Below are positions 47,217-59,500 of a DNA stretch of 64,000 bases, in pieces. The stretch is taken from the NCBI RefSeq assembly GCF_026151205.1, contig NC_087084.1, positions 3,196,845 through 3,260,844 on the forward strand, given 5' to 3'. Numbering within the stretch: the stretch's first letter is position 1; each line of letters starts with the position of its first letter. The notes beneath the pieces are model-generated. The model made no database searches, was not told the DNA's origin, and worked only from the letters and a program-made list of their open reading frames with translations. The position numbers and the translations under genes were made by a program. This DNA is from Bolinopsis microptera. Taxonomy: Eukaryota; Ctenophora; Tentaculata; Lobata; Bolinopsidae.

Positions 47217-48299
47217 CAGAAAATGGGACTGGGGAGGTAGCTGGTAGAGTCCCGTGCAGTTGCGGGAGCTCTTGAAGAGTGAGAATGGGATCATACTGAT
47301 ATAAAATTGTTGCTCTGCTGCGTTTAATATTTAAAAGTTGTTGCTCTGTTGTAGTAAAGCGTGATGCGTTACTGGGCCGCGCGCCGCGCACTCAATTATG
47401 CTTCTCGCAACCTCGCTCGATCGGCGAAATAAAATTCGCTACTGGCACTCAGGCACTGCCACTGGGCCTTGCCGAGCTGCGATGAATTGACATCGTCAAT
47501 TAATTGCTTTGCAAATGGCATCTTGTATTTATTTGTTCATTGTTCAAGGATTCCGTCGCCAAAATTTGAAAATAATCAGGTTGTCCATCGTTTTCACATA
47601 GCCATGTGTCTACGCGTACTGCATGACGCGCTTGTTTCACAAGTAGATAGGTCTCTTTTGCCGCCTTCGGCAGTCGCGCGCTACTGCAAGCGAGAGGGCT
47701 CTGGTTAGAGCAATCCATTGTTAATGAACTACCCCGGCGCGCGCTATTTTGTACATTGTAGCACTTGCCTCGGGCCAAGTGCTAACATTTCAAGAAGAAA
47801 GCGGCGCGCGCTACTTCGAGGAAATTTAGACGAGTAACATCCGTCAAAAACACATGGCTACGTGAAGGTGAACACCAAATGCCAAACGTGTACATCAACT
47901 GCTTCGCATGCCTTTATAGGAATTTTTATAAATATAATAAACAACATAGTTAGAGGACTGCGCCGCGCAAACTAGCATTCTTGCTTTCGACGAGATGGAT
48001 GCAAAACAACGATCTGGAAGGGTTGACATCGTCAATCAAACAACATAGTAATAACACGACTAAAAACACGACCTATCATCTCAACGATTGAGCCGCGCCG
48101 TACCAGCGGCCGATGGGATTGGGGATGCATGTGAAGCTGCACAAATAAGAAAGTTGTAAATGTTCTTGACAACATTCGATACCAAATTATGACACTTGTT
48201 GTAACGAAAGTTCGGTTTTTAACATAAAAACATAATTTAGGTTCTAGAAGATTTTCAGGGGTTCTCAACAATAGGCACTTGAACTGTTATTAATGGGTT
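47217..48299. other. GC-richer block with scattered GCGCGC words, no gene seen
   Basis: GGCGCGCGCTA occurs twice (about 47735 and 47800), and CATCGTCAAT occurs near 47491 and 48027. The composition suggests repeat debris. The short open frames have no recognisable domain. Confidence 0.4.
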
Positions 48300-49650
48300 G
48301 GGAGCGATTTCCGCCCGACGAAGTTCTACCTCATTGGGCACTTTGCTAGGTCCAACGACTCTAAGCTAAGTTTTGGAATCATTCAGCTGCAGATAATATT
48401 GAGACAACCAATTCTTTATAATATGAACCTCATGAAGCAATTTTTAAGTTGGTTGGCTAAGGGTTTGACCTAATCTGAAGGTTTGAAATATTTCATGATT
48501 TGAAAGATCTCATGATTTGATGCCCATCTTCACAATACAACCGATAGTGAAGTCACCAGATTAATTGGAACATCTGTACAATGTAGTTTTTAAAAAGTGC
48601 TGGACCCTGAAGTTTAGAGCATTTAATATTGCACTTTATCCTTGAAACAATATTCATACATTATCTACTGATAGTAAGAATATCTGAACCATATTCAATT
48701 GAGCCACCAAATATTTAAAGGTTTCTATTTGATTCTTATAATATAACGTTGTTAAATTAAAAATTTTCAACCTGCTGCTGTATGATAAGTGTGCCAATAC
48801 CCTCGATTACCTGGATGAAGACAGCTAGCTTCAGTTAAGCTTCCAACTCAAGATTGATTTGCCAACTACCATTAACAGGCGAACAACAGATGCGATGGAT
48901 TTCACAATTGTATTCAATATTTAAGATGGGTCTTACCAGAAATTTGTAAATTGATAACATAACAGTTTTATCTCAAGTAACAATTTGAATTCCTAGATAT
49001 CCAAAATTATGTCATTTGGTTAGCTTTAAATATAGATGCTTTTATCTGCTCATCCCATTTCAATGACTCGCGTGTAACAACACCTATCTAAACTCCTTTT
49101 CCTGTTCTATGGTTTGTTTCTGAATACCCAGAATATTTTAAATTAGGATTATCATCTAAGTTAGTGTGCATTCATTTTCATTTAGATTGGTTATATCTAA
49201 GTAACGAAATACCTTCTAAGATTTCCAATTCCTGTAAATCTCCAGTAACACTGGAGATTTTCAGCAGCATTGCCAACAAATTTAAAGTCCACAGAAAATA
49301 ATTTAACTTTATTTTGATTTAAATTATTTATTATCACTATGATCTATTTGCAGTATATAATTGAGGGTGGACGCAGTTATTTGAATATAATAACAATATG
49401 AGACAAAAAAATTGGACAATTAGCTCAAACTATGTTTCACTTTAAATCTGCCCAAGCCTCTGTGAACTGATTGAAATTAACTTCTAATATTGGTATAGGT
49501 AATGTAGATGAAGAAGGTGTAGCGGAGTTTTGACTAATGAAATGTAATGTTAATTGCTATCCTTTTATGCCTGTAAGTATTTGCTATCTATGTTTTATTA
49601 CATATCTGCACTTCAATATTTTTCAAGACAGTGCTCTACTTGCATTGATA
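48300..49650 (-). pseudogene. Heavily decayed LINE reverse transcriptase
   Basis: Minus-strand translations across several frames resemble an RT. FSVDFKFVGNA near 49290 looks like a mutated (F/Y)ADD box. Further along, ESLKWDEQIKASI and FKANQM near 49060-49000 look like the thumb segment. Stops and frame changes are frequent. It precedes the first securely placed exon of the FN3 gene and may lie in its first intron. Confidence 0.4.
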
Positions 49651-49803
49651 CCTTCAATATTATTTCTATGTGTTGAAAAGTTTACCATACTTTTGATTCG
49701 AGCAACTTAAGTCACTTAAATTTAATGAATCAATTAGTGTTTAAATCATTACACATTTTCATTAACCTTATCACGACTTTATTAAAGCTACTCTAACTAC
49801 CAG

Positions 49804-50544
49804 GTTGACAGAAAGCACCGTAGGGGGGAGCATCGTTGGGGAGCTTTATAGAGTCCAGCGTTTACAAGGCCAGTGCTCAGCATGGTGCTATGAAAAGTGA
49901 GCTATTCTTTAAGTGCTAATTAAATTCTATACATTTTTATCTGACAGATTCTTGCACATTTTTTAGCTTATACAAAATTTCAACAAAACTCACCTACTTG
50001 AATTTAGGATAGATGAATTAGTATAGTCATTTAATCAACTTTTTGACGGGTCTGGTTTCTAGGTATGGAGTCTGGGCACCTGCCCAACAAACGCTGACCA
50101 AGTCCAACACGGAGGAACGTAACATCTATCAGTGCAACCCGGAAGTAGATGAGCGAGGAGATTATGTAGAGCCTGATTGTTGGTACTGTGATAAAGGTAG
50201 GTCATCTAGTTTACTCTTGTATTCTGTGATGGGCAATTTTGTCCTAACATTTTTCAGTGTCCTTTTTAAAATTTGCAAAAAGAGCGAGGGCGAAAAGGAT
50301 ATCGTTATGTGTAGCCAAGACGACTTACCACATAACCCCCATAGGTTGTGAGAAAGAGTTCTACAGTCGAGCAGACTGCTATGCAGGTTGCAATAACAAG
50401 GAAACTTGCAAGTTAGCGTGCCGACACCATGAGACAATGTCCAGAACGAAGATTAACATAGAAGAGCTGACTGCAAATCTGTCTCGGAATGTTCCGCATG
50501 ATATTTACGAGGAGGCAGACAAGAGGAATCATTCTACTATCTCT
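49804..50544 (+). other. Cys-rich N-terminal module of the FN3 receptor (three exons)
   Basis: Exons 49804-49896, 50063-50196 and 50345-50544. They carry eleven cysteines in about 100 residues, with CNPEVDERGDYVEPDC between the two clusters, then a charged linker (RTKINIEELTANLSRN) and the start of FN3-1. In ROS1 a similar ladder of Cys pairs sits directly before the first FN3 domain. That likeness is the main reason for the ROS1-like call. Confidence 0.6.
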
Positions 50545-53500
50545 GTAAGTTTTGCAGCTAAGCCGATTCAAGTATGTGGGGGATATATATTATATATACC
50601 TAGGATCATTGTGGAAATTATAAAAATGAATAGCAATATAATAGTGATGATATCGGTGAAAGAAATACAAAAAGTGGCTAGGTATCAGGATTCAGGGTAT
50701 GAGACTTGGAAATGGCTAAATTTTAAACAACTTTTTTTAAAAATTTAAAAATAAAAATCAAGGTGTAACATTCAAACTCTAACCTTCATAACCACAGCCG
50801 GGGACTGAACCACTCGGCTATCAGCCCTTGTACGTAACCTAGAAATTTAAATTTTATGTACATTCCTTGGCTTATTCTCGTGGTAAGAACGAGCTTAAAA
50901 TCGCCATAGATTCCTGGCATGGCCTAGGATTCTAATGCTTCTAGTATTTATTGCCCGCAGGAAGGGAATCTAAGGAATGCCTGAGTAGAGTAGCGGTTTA
51001 TCTGGTGACATGATGTAACGGCTAATTTAAAGATTAACTAAAACTGCCAAATTTTGATCAATTGACATAGCTTTAAAAGATTATGTGGCATGCAGGAATA
51101 AAATTCCTGAATTACTCACATCGTATAATTGGTGGTAATGCAAATGCGTATCGATCTGTATTCCATCGCATTTCGACTGAATGCTGTTAAGGTCAGATTT
51201 CTACCTCTTGATGTCTAAAACAATTTTGGATCCTATGTTGAACTATAAGGCCTCCGGGCCGATGGGTCATGGGGTATATGATACACTCATTCTGAAGCTG
51301 TATAATTGCTCTCTTGCATTGTTATTTAAATTCCTTCACATTTCACTCATTTACATGAAACTATGTTGAATCCCTCGTATATTGAGAAATCTATGAGCAG
51401 CAATATATAGCGTAGTTACATTCTGTAATGTAATTTTGATGTGAAGGTAAATTATCTGTTTTGACTATAATTCATGTATAGTCTCTGCAATGGTCGGCCT
51501 GGTAAGCCTGCATATAGGAAGAATGGAAGAGTTATTTTGTATTCGCCAAGCCAGACATGATGGCTTCAATGGCTAATGCCTGTCCTTTCATAACAGTCTT
51601 AATGACAGCCTCCAGACGTTAACCTCCATACCAATGAGTAATAGTTAAGGTGCGATTTGGTGAGACTTCGGTAGATTTGGCAGTTAAGGTATTTGCAGTT
51701 AAGGTTTCTAGACAGGAACTGATCTGAATGGATTGTGGTCGTTAGTTTGAGGCTCCGTTAATGTTATAATGGTGTAAAAGTAAGTAACACGAGTATTACA
51801 CGTGTATAACACGTGTATAACACGTGTCTACCACGTGTATAATAAGACGTAGTGTACTCATTCACTGTCTAATGTTGCTGCGGAGTGAAGTTACCATGTT
51901 ACATTGCTACATCACACAGTTCACATACATCACATACTGGTGGCTCTGAATACTGCCTACATAAATGCCGCTTGAACAATGAAAATTGAGAGATGTTAAA
52001 AAGTATGAAAATTGCAGTGGCCCCGAAGTGTGCACACTGCACAGAGTTTGTTTGTTTGCAGTTCACGTTTCTGAATCTAATAATTCATGTTATATTGATC
52101 AATGATCGATTATAGGCCTTTAGGAATCAACTCTTTATTTATTATTACTGCTTAAATCAGCTAATAAAATATTAACAATTTAAGAAGTTATGATAAGTAA
52201 TCACCAATCAACCTAAGCTTACTTTTAACTTGATAATAAGTATGTTAATTTTAATTTCAGGTATGGTGGAACCATGTGAGCCTATTTGATGAGCGGGAGC
52301 CAGTTGTTTACATGGTCTTCCTACTCAACTATACTTCTGACAATCCCGATGAACAGGTTAGAAACGTGTCCGTAATTATAATTGGAATTGTAATTTTATT
52401 ATGAATAATTTTAGTATTGTTAAATAAAATAAGTAAAATAATGAAATTCTGAAGAAAAAACATTCAATTTTAACTTGAGTATAATTATCTTACAAAATTA
52501 AAATTATCCAATTCAATGAACTGATTAAATCTACTTAACAATCTAATTACTATCCTCCCCAGCCGGAAGGATTGTACATTGGTCACACCCCTCACTACAT
52601 ATTCCCTGCTGAACCCCTCTCACCGGACTACTGTTACCGTATCAAGATATTAACTGTTGGAAACAGACACGGAGTTCTGGGACATGCTGTTAGCAGTAGC
52701 AAGTTTGCAACAGATGGTACGTAATGATAATTATGATTAGAAATTTATACATCACTTTATAGTTCAAGCCACCTAAAGCGAACATGTTCATAAAAACCTA
52801 AATCATGTTTAAAAAAACCTAAAATTGTATGAAATACGTAGTGGAGCTCTTCAGAGCTTATTCTAGCTTTTATTTCGATACTTTTAGATGTTTGGTATTA
52901 TTCCCAGGCGAAGTATTGATTTATTTGTTGTGCAAATATAAGAGTGCTTTAAAAGTTTAAAAGCTTCGTGGCTTTATATGGTATAATCTTGAGATTTAAC
53001 TTATAATGCTAATGCGTCAATGACGTTAATTGTCAAACATGGCTAATTCGTGTTTGTACAATGTACATAATATGCAAAATGTGTGTATTAACTTATTAAT
53101 ATTAACATTCAAATTTACATTGAAAAAATAAAATGAACTCAGTTGTCAACGTAAATACGGGTTGTACCTGCAAAGGGCATTCATTAAGCATTTAGAGTTT
53201 TGTAAAACTGCAGATTCCCATATCAATGTAAAAAGTTGTTGTAGAACTGTAACTACCAACTAGGGCTTGTAAACAATTGTAAACAATTTCCTCTTTGGCC
53301 CCAAATTTCCTCCAAAATCCAATATTTCCTCGCACATTATCTGCCGTCTTTCCGTATGTTGGGTCCTACATGCTTCCAAATGTTTTATGTTCAGTTTTGT
53401 TCAATTGAGTTAAGTTCACTGTACGTATTTCAAAAAGACTAGAGAGGTGTGAGTCGCGACACACCTCAATGCTACACATTATATTTATCGGCGGTTACTC

Positions 53501-56500
53501 GAAATAAATTCCCCGGTATGCTGTCATTGCTAAAAATATTTGACAGTCGCTATTACTGGTAACGGGGTACCTTTCTCAATATCCCGAATATATATGCACA
53601 GTATTTAACAGTATTTAAGGTATATTACGTTATCCATCGATGGGATTTCATTTCATGTAACTTTAGGTGATCAGGTTGAAATGTCGTCATTTTTTAATAC
53701 TTCGACAAGACTGCAAAGTGCAATATATATGCACCTGTGGAGTCCTGCGTAGGACTCCACCTCCATATAGAGCATGGACTGACTCAGAAGGAAAATTTTA
53801 ACAATAGTGTTTCAGTGTGTATCCTAGAAAAGTCAAGTCCTAGTAGTTTAGATGTTAAGGAGCACCGATATATACATGCCTTAAATTCCCTCCGCCCCTC
53901 AGGAATGAATAGTACAAACCCTTTTAAGATTCCTTTATTGCATAATTGATTTTTATTTTGTCTGAGGGGCTTTCCATAAATTATTTTTTTAAAATAATTG
54001 GTCCTTTTATTGATGTTTCATATTTCACGGCAGTTTCCTTTTCAGAGTTTGAGTTTATATTTAGAAACTAACCATACTATCTTTTAGATTTATGTCACTT
54101 ATGATGGCTCCGGCTGAAAGTACTATGACTCATTTTATCTAGAAGATTGTAGTTTCATTGCTTCTGAAGTAGCTATCAGTTCGCCGGTCAATGTTGGGTA
54201 TAATACTCTTGTGCAATATATATATATATTTCATGGCTGGACTTCTACACAATAAAAGAAAGCGGTTGTGATTAGATCTTCGAAAGTCTTTGCATCGTTT
54301 ATTTACATCAATTCTGAGAAATTATATCATTAAAGTAACTACAACAAATACGAATCATATACAATTGAGAATAAATACAAACTAAAAGCAGTGGGAAAAT
54401 CTGATGAACTGAAATTTAAAAAAGAAACTGAAAGCCGTTAAAAATGTACTCTTATCTTATCTCTTATCTAAATACTGATAACTGATTCTCGGAAAATCAC
54501 TTAAAATCACAACAAAAACCTGTAAAATTTATACTTAAGTAAAAAATGTAATATGCACGTCTCTGGAATAATGGTATAACTAAATAAAATCTACAAAATA
54601 TACTAAAACTAAAACTAAGCTCCGGCAGATTTAAAAAGTAGATGGTTACTATCAAGGGTGTTCATACCCCCAAACCGTTCAAGGGTTTTCAATTGGGTCT
54701 GGTAGAACCCCTCTCTAGCTTCCATAGCCTTTTCTTTGTCTGCTTTACTAATATTAGGCTCAAATACTAAAGCGTCTACTATAATGACAGAAAGGTGCTT
54801 ACTAAGTGAGGAATTATAGCAGGCTATGGTACTAAAATCTAAATCATGATCAATATCTAAAAAATGGTTAACTAATTTACAACTTCTTATACCTTTCTTT
54901 ATGTGACTCTTATGGTTAGAGAATCTCTTAGGGAGATTTGAGGTAGTATAACCGACATACGACTGTTTACAAGTCTTACACTCCATTAAATAAATGAGGT
55001 TATAACTCTGACAAGATATATACTTAGTTATAGGGAAAACTTGTTTAGAATGGTGACTACTAAAATTGGAACAGGGGGACAGGAAATTTTGCTTACAAAC
55101 ATAACATTTACCACAAGCATGGCACCCTGGGTCGACAGCCCCGGGAACCGCCCTTAGACTTTCGGAGTCTGGTTCCTGGATCTGGCTTGCAGTTGTTTCT
55201 CTCTCATTATCACAGTTTAAAGTTCCACTGGCACGGTACTTATTGTGTACAAGCATGCCACCGATAGTTTGATTCTTTCGATGACTCACGAATACACTGT
55301 CCGCACGTACCAGCTTCTTCAGGGCCGGATCAAGGTTGAGAAGGTGCTTATACTTATGGATAATGCCCCCCATGTTGGGAAGTGCTGGATTTTGATCCAT
55401 CACCATGGGTATTAAACAGGCAGTCGACTCTTCCTTGTCTTTAAGGGTATACAAGTTTTTCCTATTAGCTATATCACTAAATTTGTTAAAGGCATCTTCT
55501 ATAATACTGGAATGATAACCTCGGGCTAGAAGGTAACGTGTATAGACCTCTCTCTGCTCCAAGAAGTTAGTGTCTTCACTGTATATATATATCTTGTGAA
55601 TGTCTACTGCCTCAGAATTGAAGATTCTGATTTCTGATCGTACATATTCAGGAACATTTTAAACTCGGTTTTTATCTTGGCTGTTATAATTAATGAAGAA
55701 AAGAAGTGGCTTTAGCTGTTTACAGGAACCAGTTTTCTACCCTTTTCTAGAACTGATAAAAGTGATAAGGGGACAGTCCCTTGTTTTCATTTTAAACCAT
55801 TCCAGTTGATTAACAATCGCACACTTATAACGCAAATTCAGTAATATTTATAATATTACTGAAGTAATTTGGTAATATTTATTTATTACAACATGAACCA
55901 GCGTTAGACTATGCAATCTATCAACCTAATAAATTATACAATCAATTCTAATACTTGATTAATAACGCAAATATTTAACACCTAAATGTACATCTTTGTT
56001 GGGTATATTTTAATGTCGTAAGCGTGTAATTAAATAAACATTAGAATTTATTTATTCATTTAATAATTGGGTAATAATTTTATTTATTTAATAATTGGGT
56101 ATTTAATAATTGGGTAAAAATTGTATTTATTTAATAATTGGGTATAATTTGTTCAGCTCTGATCCACGTGACGAACATTACCACAACGGCTGCTGATATT
56201 TGGTTTAAGATGCGACACTGCGAATCTAAGATAATATACACAATACGTCTAGTATGGGGGGACAATGTATTTACAGACTTGACAGAATTTTCTAGTCAAG
56301 AGAATGTGAGTTTGATTAATTGACTGTTCACTTTGATTAATTAACTGTTTACTTTGATTAATCATGTTTCTTGATTATAAATGGTTATGTAAGTTTAGTT
56401 ATAGAATGTTGGTACTTGATTAATGATGATTTACAATTAAGATCATACTATTAAAGATTTACTAAGAAAGCTATGCAATTGTTTACTAATGTTTAGCTGT

Positions 56501-59500
56501 ATGTGCTATTATATATGCTTCGTAACACTTAATTAACCCATTAAATAATTAGTTGCTTGTTTCAGAATATCTTCAAAACACGTGCTCCTGATTTGCAGCC
56601 TAACAAGGCATATCGAGTTGTGGTGAGTTAATTACGTCTTAATTACGAGTTAATTACGTCTTATTTAGACACAGTAAATATTTCAACATTTTACATTTTA
56701 CTGTAACCACTAATTTTGGTAGTCCACTTAGCAGTTAGCAGTTCGCAACGGTTGCGATCTCGGCGAGCGAAGCGAGCCGGCTCCGGATAGGGGCGGCAAA
56801 TTTCAATTAGCAGGGGGGCGGCACAAAGTAACGTTACGCCACTGTCGCAACCTCTTAAAAGAGTTTGATTTTATACAATCATTTATGTCTCTTAGGACTC
56901 TTAAGACTCTTAGGGCTTCATCCAAATACTTGAAGTAGTACATCATTCTCAAAAAGGCATAAATAGTTGTAAGACATTTCCTTATCAGTTGAAAATCACC
57001 GATATTAGTGATTAGATCAGCTCCAATAACTTGACGTTAGGCTGAGTGTTGTAAACCTCATGACAGGACATTATCACATATGTTACATCATGATGTGCGG
57101 TATATTGGCAAAACTGCAAGCTTAAAATGTGATATCCTGTTTAGCGCATAATAATGTATCCATATGATATATTACGAACTTGACATTACAAACTTGACGT
57201 TTAGCGTGTTTTACCAGATACCATATTAACACAGAATATAGTATCATATATTCATTATTTAGCTGTGTGTGTCCTGGATTTACATGGTACAATTACGTTA
57301 ATGCGTCGTACAGGACATGGCATTTTTCCGGGTTCATACCCGAACTTGAGTTATATAGCGATTCTAATTTCCGTTTGCGAACGTTTGCGGAGGAACAGGA
57401 AATGACACAATTTCTGAAAATGTCGACGTTTAATAGTGTTGCGAAAGACAAATGATGTCTCTTGTAAACTTCATTCTTAAATTAGCACAATGTCAATTAG
57501 TTATAATTGTTATTGTTTTATATTCCATTTCACAGGACCGAGAGAAAAAAAAATCATTTTCCATTCGTATAATATCATAACTGAAGATGTTACAAAGAAG
57601 GACCAGTTCATCTTGATTCATTGCACGTGAAACAAATATAAATTGTGTTATTAGTAGCCGGTTTGATGTGATATCACCTAAATGGCTGTGCTTACTGCAA
57701 CGCGCGGCACAATTTTGTCTATTACTAGCAACGTAAGATTATGCAGAACTCACTGAAACTAACATTTGAGAACGCGCGCGTTTGTCTAATGAGAGCGTAC
57801 CCTACGCATGGTTTTGTCTATTTTTAGCCAATTTCAAGCAATTAATTGGGCGAAGTCGGCACGCTTGGCTGCTAATTAAAATCTCCAATTATACTGCCAA
57901 AAGCTGTTCTCAACATAACCTTAAATATTTATCATCGACCCTCGATGTTACGTTCTACTGAGCCACACCCTATAATGTGAACTGTGAAGGACTTCTTTCA
58001 ATTCTTAATGAGTTCGAAAATCCTTAAGCGATCAATTTTCAGGTTCACAGGCACTTCTCTAATGGTGATACTAAATTCTCCTTCTACGGTGACTTCACGA
58101 CACTACCAGCAGCCCCAGACACCGCCGTTATAATATTAAACACCATTGTTACAGACGACGAGATCAGTTACAGTTACAAGGTAGAAGATCTGGACAAGCT
58201 TTATGTTTCAGAAAGTGAGATTCAGAGCTATATCCTGAAAATAAGAGCTGAGGATGAGTAAGTTTTTAAAATACATTGGTAAAAGCACCTCTTTTTCGAT
58301 TGTGAAATAACTCAATCGTGGAAATAGCTCAACGCATCAACATCCGCTCTCTTTCTTGGGAATTTAATCATAATTTTGAAGTATTTGATGAAAAGGATGT
58401 GCTTATTAATTGCTGTAATTTCAGGGTTGATTGGGTCGAGAAGCCAATCTATAACTCAATGTCAACCGGTCTTTACAAGGAACCGAACCTTACTCCCTAT
58501 GTGAGATACTGCGTATCGATGGCTGTACGCAATCCGACTGGTGTAGGCCCCTTTTCAGAGGAGCATTGCAACAGAACTAAAAGTGCCAGTAAGTGTACCG
58601 ACAATTTTTTCGCTTCCATCTACCCTATTGACGTATAATAATAATAGATAATAATGTTCTGTCTTATTCGTCCTAATTTCAAGTGTTGCTGTAACGATAA
58701 GACTAGACAACTTTTTCTTGTAATTGTAAACCGGAATGCAATCAGCTAACAGGGCTAACAGAATTCCTAGCACCACATTCCCCGATCCGGATCATATGTT
58801 GAGGATTTTCAGATTTTAGCACGTCTTGATTAGCATGTGAAACGCGATCACGTCTGCCCGACCACATGAATTCTTAACACCACCTCCCTCATTCCCCGAT
58901 CACATGTTGAAGATTTTCAGACCACCTTGATTAGCATGCGAAGCTGATCAAGTGATCACGTCTGCCCGACCACATGATATGTTTTACCAGTATGATATAT
59001 GAGAAGGTGTCAACTGGACCGGGTATATGATCCCGTTCGTATATATAACGGCCAGTCTTTCATACTTACTCCTTCAGTACAACAGATAATTTCAATTGCT
59101 TCCATTATGACTCTGACACCCAACGAGAGCACTCCAAGGTCCTGTAAAGTTCGATCCTCCTACTGGACCAACGAATCTCACAACATTATGTCTCCCATCA
59201 TCCTCACCACCCCCACCAAAACCTCCCACTTCTCCCGGAAACTAAGCTTCAACAGCACTGAAGACGAGCTCCCAAATCAGAAGAAACGACATAAGACTTC
59301 CAAGATTCCTGTCAGTTCCAGTTCCAGGTCTAAATCTTGTGAGAGGATAGGACAGCACAGAGTCAGCACTCAACGAGTTAGCATTGGTGCTGCAACGAAC
59401 AACATTGTGTTGATCACCCCTACACCTAGAACCCCTCTCTCCATCCTCAACAACCCCACCTCCGCTTCTGCTTGCAAGGTCCGGGATCTTCGGAAAAGAC

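Noticed and set aside
50257-50748. 163-codon frame read as an unspliced gene
   Set aside because: Only 50345-50544 of it is exon. The rest reads through the AG acceptor and GT donor into intron.
54399-54420. CTGATGA-ACT-GAAA as a hammerhead core near the Penelope-like element
   Set aside because: Only three bases separate the two core boxes, so stem II cannot form, and the motif is on the strand opposite to the element.
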